Shown one piece after another: positions 46,060 to 57,673 of a stretch of 64,000 nt of DNA (within the stretch, counting starts at the first letter, position 1; each line of letters opens with the position of its first letter). Origin of the DNA: Oikopleura dioica (Eukaryota; Chordata; Appendicularia; Copelata; Oikopleuridae); the NCBI GenBank assembly GCA_907165135.1, contig OU015568.1, forward strand, positions 11,726,501 to 11,790,500, read 5' to 3'. Under the pieces are notes generated by a model. The model ran no database searches. It saw only the letters and a program-made list of their open reading frames with translations, and had not been told where the DNA came from. The position numbers and the translations under genes were made by a program.

Positions 46060-47523
46060 ATGGCATCGTATACTGGCGGAGGAATGTGTAGCGTTAAAAT
46101 TCGCCAGTCGGAAAAAGAAATTGAAAAGATCAAATCAGAACTCGAGCAAAAGAAAAAGGCGGTGATGGAAGAAATGCCCACTGCCCATGTTCCGGAGTAT
46201 GAGAGCTTCTCGAAGAATGTCGATAACGTTGAGGAAGATCTGCGGTCGAATACAGTCGGTTTGGTGACTCTTTCCGAGATGAAGGAGAAACAGAGGTTGG
46301 CAGTTGAAGAAAGAGAGCGCCAAATTGCGCTGAGATTAGCTGAAGACAAGGTAAGATGGGTTCTAAAATGTTTCGGTGATTCTAGCGCTTGATTTATAGA
46401 AAAAGACGGAAAAGGAAAAGAAACGACGAGCGAAGGAGAAAAAACGAAATAGAAAATTAGCTGATAAGAACAAAATAAGCTTTGGAGATGACGAAGAGGA
46501 GGAAAATCAAGAAGTTGAGATAAAGAAGAAGAGGATCGGGAAAGACCTAACAGTTGATACATCGTTTTTGGTAAATTGCAGCTTCACGTAAGTTGAATCT
46601 TTTCAACGAAGATTCTGCTCATTATTATGTATACATCTAATTTCTTACGAAAGTCTAATTAACGGTTAATTTTAGCCCTCTGATGGTAAGAATGAAAGGG
46701 AACAGGCTGAGAGAGAGGAGATTCGAAAGATTTGGATAGAGCAGCAAGCCAGGTCAGTGTTAGAATTCAATTTGATTTAGTGAAATTGTTGTAGGCTCAA
46801 AAATCAAATCATGGAATTCGAGTATGTCTACTGGGATGGCTCTCCTCATCCACGAGATTTGGTTGTCAAAAAAGGGGACACCATCGAGACATTTCTTCAG
46901 CGATGCCGCCAACAACTTCGAATCGACTTTATTGAAATGAAAACTCAAGCTGTCGATCAGGTTATAATCAGAAAAAAGTCCCTTCGACGAAAGGCCTTTG
47001 CTATAGCCTATAGCCTATTTTTAGATGATGTTTATAAAGGCGGATACAATCATTCCCCATCAATACACCTTCTATGATTTGATTGTTACGAAAGCGGAAG
47101 GAAAATCCGGAACTCTCTTTGGTTGGCTTCTTTTCTGAAATTTTTTCTACTACCCTTTTAGATTTTCAAAAAGACCAAGACAACATCAAAGTCGAGAACA
47201 CTGCCGTCATGGCGAAAGCCACTGTCAAGGTCTGCACCAGAAACTGGTATGAAAACAACAAACATGTTTACCCCGCGAATGTTTGGGAGAGCTACGAACC
47301 GGAGAAGAAATATGAAAAGTACAAAAAATCAGGAAAAGTTGAAGATGGCTCCAAAGCTGGTCTGGAAATCAACACAAAAGCCTCTAGGTAAGAAACGAAG
47401 GTCCTTTACGGGTTTAAATGCTTGCTCAGATGTCCGAATTGTGGATATGGACGAGGCAAACTCGGAGAAATCAGCTACGGAACATGCTACTTATGTTGCG
47501 AATACAAAGACGGTGCAGTGTGA
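46060..47523 (+). CDS. FAM50A: FAM50/XAP5 family nuclear protein with an extra zinc-knuckle exon
   Basis: FAM50A is a spliceosome-associated nuclear protein. Exons: 46060-46350, 46400-46570, 46676-46752, 46795-46960, 47025-47121, 47162-47387 and 47430-47523, with all phases consistent. Signatures are [17 protein letters not shown], a long Lys/Arg coiled segment, [50 protein letters not shown] and [20 protein letters not shown]. The protein could stop in exon 6 (INTKASR then TAA at 47388-47390) if the last intron is retained. If the canonical 42-bp GTAAGA..CTCAG intron is removed, a last exon adds [18 protein letters not shown] and TCYLCC, two CxxC-type pairs not present in human FAM50A. Confidence 0.88.
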
Positions 47524-47594
47524 ATACCACTTGAAAACTGGCCTGACTTTCATTCAACTGTTTACTGTACTGACCATTCTTAACTTTTCTAGCT

Positions 47595-49645
47595 TTGAAT
47601 TCCTGCTTCAGAAATATGATCAGGTGGCGTTGTCCATGTCGAAAAATAATCAAAAGATGCACCTCAAATTTGTCTCCGCTGACTGAAAATCTCAAGAATC
47701 TGGATGAAAAGCGAGATTTGCCGCTAGCCGCCTACAAGAACATCCCAAAACTAGAGCCTATCTATTCTGTCGACACTGGCCTCTCTGATGAAGATTACGG
47801 CTCAAATGGCGAGCTAAAACCTCTTCTTCCACAAGAAATTGTTGACGATATCAACTCTCGCTGGTCTGTTGCTACTCCAACATTTCCTTATGAGCCACTG
47901 CCAGAGTCTACTTGGGAAATGTATCGAAGGCCAGAGACTGGGCCGGAAAGAAAGCTCTCTGTTTATGAGAAGCACCGCGCGAAACTTGTCGCAGAACGAA
48001 TTGAACTCGAATTCAAAGATTTCGCTGCTCATTTTTCGGAGGAAACGGCAAAGAGCCAGAAAACTCGGGCTGTAGGAGCGGCGACTTATGGAAAGATTCC
48101 AGGAGTTCGACGACAGTGGCTACAACTGAAGAGTCCTGCGATGAAACCCCTTCCGAGTGGCTACTTTAATTACGATAAAGCGAAAGCCGAATCTTTGGTT
48201 GAACAAGGGTTGTTCAGACTCGTTGGATTTGAAAATCTTCATTTATTGACTCCTTCTTCTAATGATTCCAGTGAACTTAAAGCGACAGAACTTGAACACT
48301 CAGTCATTTTTACTTCTCTAGAACAGAAATACAAGCTCCTGAAAAAGAACCTTGAAGAGAACTTCATCAAAGACGCCCCATTTTTAACCCGCTCCGAAGT
48401 TTTTGAACGTTTCGCTGACCCAGAGTACAAATCGGATATTTCTTCCCTTCAAGAAAACTTATCAAAAGTCATCAATCGCCCACTAACAGAAGTCGTTGCG
48501 CTGCAAAACTTGATCCTTGACCGGTCGCATTTGAATCACATCGATGTTAATTCGCTCTTTTTGAAAAACTGGGAGCTCCACGATCTACTCAAAGTCATCA
48601 CTCCAGAAATGATGTCAGTAACTCTTGATGCACTGCGAAACGAAACTGGAATCACTTTTGGTTCTGATCTCGGAAATGTACTGATGAATTGTCCGGAATA
48701 TATCACTCTCAGCCCTAAAGTCATCAGAGATAGAAGGGAGTCCTTCATTGGCTGGGACTTCGACGGACATGTTCTTGGAGACATCATTAGGTTTTGTCCT
48801 GAAGCGTTCTTGGAATCAGACTATGACAAAATGGAGGCGAAGATTCAGTATTTGGCCATGCGATGCAACTGTCCCCGTGACACAATGGTGGAGCTTGGCC
48901 TTCTCGGCCTGCCAATAGAGGAGATCTCCGCAAAATACGAATTTTGCTACCGTCGTGGCGTCATTTCTAGGCCAAGCAAGAAGGAAAGACGGCTTGAAAT
49001 GAAGAAGCATAAAGGAAAAGTCTACCAGGAAATTCACGATGAAAAGAAAAGATCAGCAATTGCCAGGATCTTTGCATCATCTCACGAAGAGTTCTTAGAG
49101 TTTGCCGAAGCGAGCGCGAGAGATTTTGAAATATGGATAAAATCATGGCACGCTGAGCTCGAAAGTCTTGATGGTCTTGCGGAAAATACGGTTCATACGT
49201 TGCTTGGAATGAAGGTTCCGTTTGTTATCAATAGGGAAACGATAAAGTAAGGAAATATGCATAGTAATTGATCATATTTTAACTTCTAGTCGAATAAAAC
49301 ATCAAGGACAAGTGAGAGCTTCTTGGGGCATCGAATCACTGGTCAATTCAAGAGGCGCCGCTCAACCCGTTTGGGAGGTTCATGAAGAAGAGTTCGGTAA
49401 GAATCAATAAAAATACATCGTCCTTAAAATTTTACTAAGATAAAAGCACCGAAAATGACCTTTATCGCGAGTTGAAAAATTATGGCAACGAAAACTTTTC
49501 TGATTTCGATGAAGAACGCCTTGAAGTTGTAGAATCGGATTTGGAAAGCATGCGCTGGGGAAAGCCGTATATTAAGATCGATTATGAAACTGCATTAGAC
49601 CTGTACTACAACAAAGAGTATCTTGACGAGTCCGAGTACAGCTAG
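47595..49645 (+). CDS. mTERF-family mitochondrial regulator (MTERF4-like)
   Basis: A large first exon (about 47595 or 47613 to 49246) followed by 49290-49396 and 49440-49645, phases consistent, stop TAG. The N-terminus is rich in Arg, Lys and Cys with few acids (MIRWRCPCRKIIKRCTSN), as expected of a mitochondrial presequence. The central region has mTERF-type helical repeats: LTEVVALQNLILDRSHLNH, VLMNCPEYITLSPKVI and DIIRFCPEAFLESDYDK. A basic segment (RPSKKERRLEMKKHKGK) and an acidic C-terminal tail follow. mTERF proteins bind mitochondrial nucleic acid and regulate transcription, rRNA methylation or ribosome assembly. At about 655 residues it is longer than typical. A GTACGT after the stop could start a 3' UTR intron containing the MITE below. 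AATAAA at 50584-50589. Confidence 0.72.
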
Positions 49646-49775
49646 AATTCAGGTACGTTTAAAATGCATCTTTGAAATAAACCTTTCCGCTTGATCCCGG
49701 TGTTTTTCTTCGAAAAATAAAGAATGAGAGCGTATAAAATCAAGCAAAAGAAAAGCTCTAGAATCTTACTCATTA

Positions 49776-50372
49776 GATGAAATTAAAAAAGTCGACTTGA
49801 GGCAAAATTTTTTGAAAAATATTTTATTGGCTTATCTGAAAGAAGATGAAATTCTGAGTCGAATGGTCTACTTCCGGCTCTATAATTCCATCAAATGACG
49901 TCATTATGACTCATTTTCCCTAAAAATCGTTTGGGGAGCTTTTGAAGGGGTTTCCGATGGAATTTTTCGGCGTTCTTGGGCTCAAAAGAATCGCCGTCGA
50001 AAATTGAGGGGGGGTTTTCCTGAATTTTGAAAAATTCCAAGAGAAACACCTTCAAACCGACCGGTCGAAAAATGGTCAAAATTTTTTTCTTGGGTTTTTT
50101 CAAAACCATTTAAAACCCCCCCTCAATTTTCGACGGCGATTCTTTTGAGCTATAGAACGTCGAATAAGTCCAACGGAAACCTCCTTAAAAGTTCCCCAAA
50201 AGTTTACCAAAAATGCCCTAATCTGGACTTTGTTACGCAATTTTTGACGTCATAAAGTCAAAATTTTCGGGTCAAATCTAGCCCATTCGACTCAGAATTT
50301 TCTGGTCTTTCTTCTGAGCACGAAAAAAAATTTTATGAAAATTTGCCTCAAGTGAAGTTTTTTAATTTCATC
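49776..50372. mobile_element. 597-bp fold-back MITE with TTA target duplication
   Basis: The left end GATGAAATTAAAAAA (49776) and right end TTTTTTAATTTCATC (to 50372) are inverted repeats. Further inverted pairs run inward: CTTGAGGCAAA with TTTGCCTCAAG, CTGAGTCGAATGG with CCATTCGACTCAG (one mismatch), and GAATCGCCGTCGAAAATTG with its complement at the centre. The flanks carry TTA on both sides (49773-49775 and 50373-50375). A 3-bp TTA/TAA duplication is typical of PIF/Harbinger-like elements; that family assignment is inference. Confidence 0.85.
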
Positions 50373-50678
50373 TTAGAGTTCGATTTCTACAGCCAACTAG
50401 AGACGCCGCATCCAGGTCTGATTATCGAGAAACTCAACGATATGTTAGAAGTATCCGCGGCAGACATCCTCATTATTTAGAGGAAACTTTATGTGACAAA
50501 ATTTCAATCAATATAATCTTTATTTTCAGGATTGACGATTTTTGCTGCTTTCAAACCCTGCTTTCCTGTGAAAAATTGCTTCAAATAAAGTATTTGATAT
50601 AAATAGAGTTTTGCGATTTTATTGTTTCAATAAGTGGGCGTACATGATAATCATTTGGCAGATAAAAGCAGGAATGAG

Positions 50679-52625
50679 TTACAGTTCGGTGCTATAATCC
50701 CGCGCAGGTTCTTGTTCCGCTTGTGCAAAGCTCGACAGGAATTGCATCAGCGCATCTGACTTTTCATCAATTTCAAGCTTCGTAGCTGAGTCAGCGTTCA
50801 AGTCGAGCCAGTTTATCGTTTCCTCCAAATAATTGTTTATGCTTTCAATTTGCTCAGGCGCGAGATGAGCTGGCGGTGAGGTGGTCATCTTGTTCTTTTC
50901 GCTGTAAACATTCGCTTCTAATCGGTTCTTGGCGTTGATTCGGTCTCGTACTTCTGCATCTTGCGTTGCCATTCTGTCCGCTTCATCAATCATAGCTTGG
51001 ATCTCTTCTGGGGTTAGTCGCTGCGAGCCGGCGGAGATTTTGATTTCTTTCTTGTTTCCATTCGCTTTGTCTTCTGCTCTGACTTGTAGGATTCCATTGA
51101 CGTCGATTTCAAAAGTTACTTCCAACTGCGGCTGGCCTCGAGGAGCTGGGTCGATTCCAGAGAGATCAAATCGTCCGAGGAGGTTATTGTCTTTAACAAG
51201 AGAGCGTTCTCCTTCGAAGACACTGATCGTGACTGTTGGTTGATTATCCGCGGCGGTGGAGAAAATTTGACTCTTTCTTGTAGGAATAGCTGAGTTGCGC
51301 TCAATGATGTTAGTCATCACTCCACCGACGGTTTCGATTCCCATTGAAAGAGGAACAGTGTCGATGACGACGGGTGTTTGCTCCAAACATCCTCCTCCAA
51401 GAACAGCAGCTTGAAGGGCTGCTCCGTATGCGACGGATTCATCAGGATTGACGCCGAGGACTGGTTCTTTTCCCGTGAATTCTTTGATCAGCTGTCGCAC
51501 CTTTGGAATTCGAGTTGAGCCACCGACGAGAACAACTTCGTCAATTTCCGCTTTTGTCAAAGCAGCATCAGCGAGAACTTTTCTGACAGGATCGAGAGTC
51601 TTTTGAAACAAATCCATATTGAGCTGTTCAAACTTTGCTCGAGTGAGGGTCTCTTCAAAGTCCAGTCCGCCGAAGAGGTTTTCGATGTGGATCTTCGCTG
51701 AATGCTCAAGAGACAGAGCCCGCTTAGCCTTTTCTGATTCTCTTCGTAGCTTCGCAAGAGCAGTCGGATCAGCAGACATGTCAAGTCCTGTCTTGGTTTT
51801 GAAAACCTTGACGAAGTGCTGCATTATTCGCTCGTCGAAATCTTCACCGCCAAGATGAGTGTCTCCATTTGTCGCAAGAACTTCAAAAACTCCCTGATCA
51901 ATGGTGAGGAGTGAAACGTCGAAAGTACCGCCGCCAAGGTCGAAAACAAGGACGTTCTTCTCTACCCCAGATTTATCCAACCCATAGGCAAGAGCAGCAG
52001 CAGTTGGCTCGTTAATGATGCGAATGACTTCGATTCCAGCGATAGTGCCAGCGTCTTTCGTCGCTTGTCGTTGCTCATCGTTGAAATACGCGGGGACAGT
52101 AACGACTGCTTTCTTTACAGGCTGGCCGAGGTAATCTTCAGCTATTTGCTTCATTTTTTGGAGGACCATCGCGGAGATTTGTTCTGGAGCGAATTCAGCA
52201 AGAGGTTCAGATTCATTTACTGAGACCTGGATAGTCGGCTTGTTGTTTTTGTTGAAGATTTTGAAGGGAAAGAGTCCTTGAGTTTCTGCAATTGTTGGAT
52301 CATCATATCTTCGGCCGAGGAAGCGCTTGGCAGAGAAAATGGTATTCTGGGGATTTGAAGACATCTGGTTCTTGGCCGCATCACCGACAAGCCGCTCACC
52401 GTTGTTGAAAGCGACGAATGATGGAGTAATCCGGTTACCTTGGTCGTTGGGAATGATTAGAATTTGACCCTTGTCGCAAACAGCAGCTACAGAATAAGTC
52501 GTGCCCAAGTCGATGCCAATTACTGGTTCCCATCCGGGACCATCTGATGCTGCTATCGTTGCTCCTACTCCCGCTACAGCCATAACGGCCAAACATACCG
52601 CTGCAGCTACTGCTTTGTTGTCCAT
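50679..52625 (-). CDS. intronless ER-type Hsp70 (BiP-related)
   Basis: A full-length Hsp70 of 648 residues in one exon. It starts at 52625 with [17 protein letters not shown], a hydrophobic signal-like segment, followed by [19 protein letters not shown] (ATPase phosphate 1). Other motifs are [35 protein letters not shown] and [16 protein letters not shown], then the linker and a substrate domain with [19 protein letters not shown]. The C-terminus ends DYSTEL, resembling but not equal to KDEL/HDEL. It is most like BiP, not cytosolic or mitochondrial Hsp70. The lack of introns next to an intron-bearing BiP suggests an old retrocopy. It diverges from BiP across a shared 460-bp promoter. Confidence 0.9.
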   Translation of the reverse strand: MDNKAVAAAVCLAVMAVAGVGATIAASDGPGWEPVIGIDLGTTYSVAAVCDKGQILIIPNDQGNRITPSFVAFNNGERLVGDAAKNQMSSNPQNTIFSAKRFLGRRYDDPTIAETQGLFPFKIFNKNNKPTIQVSVNESEPLAEFAPEQISAMVLQKMKQIAEDYLGQPVKKAVVTVPAYFNDEQRQATKDAGTIAGIEVIRIINEPTAAALAYGLDKSGVEKNVLVFDLGGGTFDVSLLTIDQGVFEVLATNGDTHLGGEDFDERIMQHFVKVFKTKTGLDMSADPTALAKLRRESEKAKRALSLEHSAKIHIENLFGGLDFEETLTRAKFEQLNMDLFQKTLDPVRKVLADAALTKAEIDEVVLVGGSTRIPKVRQLIKEFTGKEPVLGVNPDESVAYGAALQAAVLGGGCLEQTPVVIDTVPLSMGIETVGGVMTNIIERNSAIPTRKSQIFSTAADNQPTVTISVFEGERSLVKDNNLLGRFDLSGIDPAPRGQPQLEVTFEIDVNGILQVRAEDKANGNKKEIKISAGSQRLTPEEIQAMIDEADRMATQDAEVRDRINAKNRLEANVYSEKNKMTTSPPAHLAPEQIESINNYLEETINWLDLNADSATKLEIDEKSDALMQFLSSFAQAEQEPARDYSTEL

Positions 52626-53085
52626 TTCAAAGTCGCTGTTAACTCTTTTCGTGAATTTGGGTATTCTTCGTTGATTTCAAAAAGTAAATTTTTGAGTTGA
52701 TGTTTGTGGTTATGATATTTTGCATCCCCAACGTCGACTTTTAAGGCCCCTAACCCTACGTGTCCAAGATTTTTCGCGTGATTTTTCATCAGTGCGATTA
52801 TGACTTATTCATTCCGTCCCGCATGATGGCGTCCCGCCGAGCAAATTCGCGGCGACTCTTTCGACTTCGCTGAGTCGCGCTTCTTTGCGCCACGTCATGA
52901 CTGGCGCCGTGAATCAGCTACTCTAGTTCTGCAAATAGCTGCCCAATCAGAGCGCGCCATCCATTCCACGTCAGCTATTCGAGCGACTTTGAGCCGACGA
53001 AAAAGGAAGGCCTTTAGACCTGTGTCTCATATTTTAACGTTAGTAGAGAAATCCCCAATTCTAGTGGGAAAGTTAATCGTCAAGA
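52626..53085. promoter_or_regulatory. bidirectional promoter of the two ER Hsp70 genes
   Basis: The 460 bp between divergent start codons contain CCACGTCA twice, at 52890-52897 and 52966-52973. Its reverse complement, TGACGTGG, is the ATF6/XBP1-type UPR element known from animal BiP promoters. A CCAAT box (52943-52947) lies 18 bp before the second CCACG; the classical ER stress element spacing is 9 bp, so the match to that element is partial. This predicts co-induction of both genes by unfolded proteins. Confidence 0.65.
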
Positions 53086-55676
53086 ATGAAGCTGTTAAAT
53101 TTCTTTTTGGGCCTTTTGGCCTCGTCCGTCCGCGCTGACGACAAGAAGGACGACGTCGGAACCGTTATCGGTATCGATTTGGGAACCACTTATTCCTGCG
53201 TCGGTGTCTTCAAGGGAGGCAGAGTTGAAATCATTGCCAACGATCAGGGTAAGTCGACTACTTTTCATAAAAGAGAAAATTTTTTATAAAGTAACGGGCC
53301 TTTCCTTCTCATCAACATTTCCGAAAGTCACTTTAAAATTATCCTTATCGAAATATTCGTCGATATTAAATCACTATTAGTGATTGAGTTTTGAAAATAT
53401 CCAGTAAACACAATTTTTTAGAAAAGCGGTAAGGTGCTTCCCAATTGAAAGATTATCGTTAGAAGCGAATTATTATAGCATTTTTACGGCCTTTATTTCC
53501 ATATAATCACTTCCATTATCACAATGTTTGCCTTTTTTGTGGCGAAAAGGCCACGTAGCCTTGGCAAGTTCGATTCACCGGCGTGAATTCCCTCGGGCAA
53601 GTTTGCTGTCTGTTTTTGCTCATAGGAATTTTACTACGCAATCAAATAAATTGACCACTAATTCTAGGTAACCGAATCACCCCATCCTACGTTGCCTTCA
53701 CCTCCGAGGGTGAGCGACTCATCGGTGATGCCGCCAAGAACCAGCTTACTACCAACCCACAAAACACTGTTTTCGATGCCAAGCGACTCATCGGCCGAAC
53801 CTGGTCCGACCCCGCCGTCCAGTCCGACAAGAAGTTCTTCCCATTCGCCGTTGTTGAAGATAAATCCAAGCCCGCCATCAAGGTCAACACTGGCTCTGGC
53901 GACAAGACTTTCACCCCAGAAGAAATCTCCGCTATGGTCCTCGGAAAGATGAAGCGAATTGCTGAAGATTACCTCGGAACCACTGTTACCCACGCCGTTG
54001 TCACTGTCCCCGCCTATTTCTCTGATGCCCAGCGACAGGCTACCAAGGATGCTGGCGTTATCTCCGGTATGACAATCATGCGAATCATCAACGAACCTAC
54101 TGCTGCCGCTATTGCCTACGGTTTGGACAAGGACAAGGAAGGCGAGAAGAACATCCTTGTATTCGATCTTGGTGGAGGTACCTTCGATGTCTCTCTCCTC
54201 ACTATCGACTCTGGTGTCTTCGAGGTCGTCGCTACTAACGGTGATACTCATCTTGGAGGTGAAGATTTCGATCAGCGAGTCATGGACCACTTCATGAAGC
54301 TCTACAAGAAGAAGACAGGCAAAGATATCCGAAAAGACAACCGAGCCGTCCAGAAACTCCGACGAGAAGTCGAGAAGGCCAAGCGAGCTCTTTCTTCCAC
54401 TCACTCCGCTCGAATTGAAATCGAATCTTTCTTTGATGGCGAGGACTTCTCCGAGACTCTCACCCGAGCCAAGTTCGAGGAACTCAACAACGATCTTTTC
54501 CGAGGAACCCTCAAGCCAGTCCAGAAGGTCTTGGAAGACGGTGAAATGAAGAAGAACGAAATCGATGAAATCGTCCTTGTCGGTGGCTCCACTCGAATCC
54601 CCAAGGTCCAGCAGCTCGTCAAGGAATTCTTCAACGGCAAGGAACCATCCAAAGGTATCAACCCCGATGAGGCCGTCGCTTATGGTGCCGCTGTCCAGGT
54701 AAGATTTCTTTATTCGACGCAGACATTTATTTGATCATTCAGGCTGGTGTTCTCTCCGGTGAAGACAACGTCGATGTCGTCCTTCTCGATGTCTGCCCAT
54801 TGACCCTCGGTATCGAAACTGTCGGTGGTGTCATGACCAAGATCATTCCCAGAAACTCCGTCGTCCCAACCAAGAAACAACAGATCTTTTCCACCGCCGC
54901 CGATAACCAACAGACCGTCACCATCCAGGTAATCCTTTCCAATCAACAACAATTTTACTAAAATATCTTCAAGGTCTTCGAAGGTGAACGACCAATGACC
55001 AAGGACAACCACATCCTCGGCAAGTTCGATCTCAACGGCATTCCCCCAGCTGCCCGAGGTGTTCCCCAGATCGAGGTCACCTTCGAAATCGATGTCAACG
55101 GTATCCTCCGAGTCTCTGCTGAAGATAAGGTAACACAGTACTCAAATGATTCGAGAGCTTTATTGGATTAATTTAGGGCACTGGTACCAAAGAAAAGATC
55201 GAGATCAAGAACGACTCCAACCGACTCTCCCCCGAAGATGTCGAGCGAATGATCAAGGACGCCGAAATGTTCGCTGAGGAAGACGCCAAGGTCGCTGCCC
55301 GAGCCACCGCCAAGGTAAAATCATATCCACGTAACTCTTCCCTAAATTCAATCTAGAACGAGCTCGAACAGTACGCTTACGGACTCAAGAACCAGGTCGG
55401 AAACGACGACCCCGAGAAGGGCCTTGGATCCAAGCTCTCCGATGAAGACAAGGAAGAGATTAACACCGCCGTCGAAAACACCATCGAATGGCTCGACGAA
55501 AACGGCGAGGTAAGATCTTTTAAGACCGCGTCTTCAGTTGCTTACGTTCTGTTTAGACTGCTGAAGCCGAAGACATTAAAGAAATGAAGGAGAAGCTCGA
55601 AGGTATCGTCAAGCCAATCATCGACGCCCTTTACGCTGACCAGGGTGGTTCTGATGAAGACCACGACGAGTTGTAA
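53086..55676 (+). CDS. HSPA5: BiP / GRP78, endoplasmic reticulum Hsp70
   Basis: The ER-lumen Hsp70 chaperone. Exons: 53086-53248, 53668-54698, 54743-54928, 54974-55129, 55177-55314, 55357-55509, 55557-55676, all in phase. Exon 1 encodes a signal peptide ([17 protein letters not shown]) and [19 protein letters not shown]. Exon 2 covers most of the ATPase domain with [35 protein letters not shown] and [16 protein letters not shown]. Later exons hold the substrate domain ([19 protein letters not shown]) and lid. The C-terminus reads DEDHDEL, a clear ER retention signal. Length and domain order are normal. The 419-bp first intron is longer than the others (44-48 bp). Confidence 0.97.
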
Positions 55677-56216
55677 ACAGCCCGAGTCAACATTTCTCCA
55701 TTTACATACCATCGAATATTTCTGTTATTTGTAAAGCAACTTAACTTTATTTTAATTAATTGTTTTGCTCACCGTGGGAGCAGGATGTAACTGTGTGTGC
55801 TCGCCTCAAAACTGCTGCACTAGCCTGGTCTTCAGTCTCGATCCAGTCTCGATCACTTTTTTCCAATAGTTCCCCTTCCATCGGGCCCATCAAGACTTCA
55901 ACAATGCGACTACTACTGTAAAGCACTCCAATACGCATTCCGATCGGAGAGGAAAGACTCTTCCTCGTTAGAGTTCAAACATGCGACGGGATTGGAGGAA
56001 GACTCTCTGCCAGTTCAATATACAAAACCTCCTCTGTGCAATCTGCATAGCTCGCAATACGAGCTAAGCACAAACATAGGATAAATATATAGATAAATGA
56101 ATTCAAAGAAATACTTCTCTTGTCTCTCTTTCTTCTAGTGCAGTTATAATTACAAACAGCATCACAGAGGACAGCAAGCTCGCTTCAAAAACATCTCTTA
56201 GTCCGGAATTACAATA
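55677..56216. other. intergenic region after BiP
   Basis: 3' UTR and spacer; no supported exon. The next recognisable feature is the MITE at 56217. Confidence 0.35.
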
Positions 56217-56571
56217 ACAGGTTTTTTTTAAGTGTGCCCAAGAATTTTCGTATCTATTGATTGGGTTAATATATTTACAATCTGTAACTTGCAGAATGTA
56301 GCCGGGTATTAGTTTATTCATTTGAGATAGAGTTGGTGTCAATATCTATTCTGGTGGTGGAGTTATGACGTCATAAAAATGCATTATAAAAGTGGGCCTT
56401 CAACTTTGTGACGTCATAACTCCACCTCCACTGGTGCAAATATCACCAAAAGCTTATTTAACACACTACAGACCTTCCCCAACAAGGTGCAAAAGAGAGA
56501 ATTGAAATATCTCGACTCTAACACCTTCAAAAACGCTCCACCATTTTTGGGCACACTTAAAAAAAACCTGT
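56217..56571. mobile_element. 355-bp MITE, ACAGG..CCTGT ends
   Basis: A perfect 24-bp inverted repeat: ACAGGTTTTTTTTAAGTGTG plus CCCA at 56217-56240 and its reverse complement at 56548-56571. TA flanks both ends, compatible with a TA target duplication. The interior holds a second palindrome, GGAGTTATGACGTCATAA against TGACGTCATAACTCC. No coding capacity. Confidence 0.85.
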
Positions 56572-56685
56572 TAATACACTGTCCAATTACTACTGCATAT
56601 CTGTGCAATATTACTAGGCAAATTTATTTAATCAAATATTCATAGTCAAAGGCAGTTTTCTTAAAAAATTTTTTTGAAGAGTAAA

Positions 56686-57279
56686 ATGAAAGAGCCTCAA
56701 AAAGAAAAATTTGAATCGGACGACGAATCACTGTATGAGTACTTCAAGAAAAGAGGGAAGAGCGAGAAAAAAATGATCTATCGCAAAGCTCCGGAGGCTT
56801 CACTTGAAAATCGTGATTACGAGAATTTGGATGATGCACCAGATGGATGGAATGACGGACTGTTGTCGCGCATGTTTAGTCTCGCAATCTCAAGCGCAGA
56901 AAATACACAATATGCGATTGGTATGCCTTCTTGACTTGAAAAAACTTATCTTTTGATAGAAACAGAAGAAGTTCCGAGTGAAGATTGTTTGCCAGAAAAG
57001 CGCAATCCTTATTTTCTGCCAAGAAAAGTTTCCGGGAGCGATTTTGTTCATGGAGAATGGACCGAAGTTGTGGCCTCCGAGAGAGATACGCAAAAGTGGG
57101 AAGGGGAGCCACTCGACCTCTTCGAATTGAGAAAAGAATTGAACAATATATCTTTCCACGATGAAAATAACAACGAGCATTCCTCCAATAGTGGAAGCAG
57201 TAAAAAACACAATAATAGAAGGCGTCGCAGCAAACCGATTGATTCCTTTGAAATCGGACATTGGGTTGGTTTCGAATAA
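56686..57279 (+). CDS. unknown acidic, charged protein; first gene of a zinc-finger operon
   Basis: Two exons, 56686-56918 and 56959-57279, joined in phase 1 by a 40-bp intron (GTATGC..GATAG). The product starts MKEPQKEKFESDDESLYEY, is rich in Glu, Lys and Asn, has an Arg cluster (HNNRRRRSKPID) and ends IGHWVGFE before TAA. I see no known domain. Another frame over the 3' end encodes a hydrophobic stretch (LILPLFSFCIFFTFIYF); a GTTTCG donor at 57261 might divert splicing into a different hydrophobic tail, so the C-terminus is not certain. Its stop is 123 bp before the next start, on the same strand. Confidence 0.55.
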
Positions 57280-57402
57280 CCCATTTTTCAAAACTGTTTT
57301 GATCGATTCTAGTAGACTCATTCTACCTCTTTTTTCTTTCTGTATATTTTTCACATTTATTTACTTCGTACTTTTTGACAATGAAATTCTCGTCATTTAA
57401 GA

Positions 57403-57618
57403 ATGCCGACAGAGGAGGAAAAGTACGACTTCGTTTGCAAATATTTGAAAAAGCACAACAACCTTGAAACACTCGACGAACTCGTCCTGGAAAAAGAGCG
57501 AAAGAAAGAAGCCGAGACACTAGCAAGCAGTTACGAAAAGTTTTACAAAAATAGAGATTTTAACGCGCCATTCCGAAAACTGTCAAAAAACACATGTCGA
57601 TTTATTCCATCCAATTAA
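57403..57618 (+). CDS. short LisH-like protein, truncated paralogue
   Basis: Starts right after a CATTTAAG acceptor-like site, with MPTEEEKYDFVCKYLKKHN, and ends at 57618 after 71 codons. Its first 25 residues resemble the starts of the next two genes: E-hydrophobic-V-x-Y-L-x-K-H-x-x-x-x-x-L, a LisH-type dimerisation pattern. It lacks the zinc fingers its neighbours have. It may be a degraded copy or a small regulator that dimerises with them; both are inference. Spacing to the next start is 55 bp. Confidence 0.55.
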   Translation: MPTEEEKYDFVCKYLKKHNNLETLDELVLEKERKKEAETLASSYEKFYKNRDFNAPFRKLSKNTCRFIPSN

Positions 57619-57673
57619 AAAAAATAATTACTTCTTGTGCTTATTGTCTCTTAATACCATATCTTTTGCAGAA

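Noticed and set aside
53664..54404. 246-codon minus-strand open frame inside BiP
   Set aside because: Shadow of the strongly biased BiP coding sequence on the opposite strand.
56890..57354. Long minus-strand open frame with hydrophobic stretches opposite the charged gene at 56686-57279
   Set aside because: It is antisense to a gene with consistent splicing and its hydrophobicity is explained by reading Glu/Lys-rich codons backwards.
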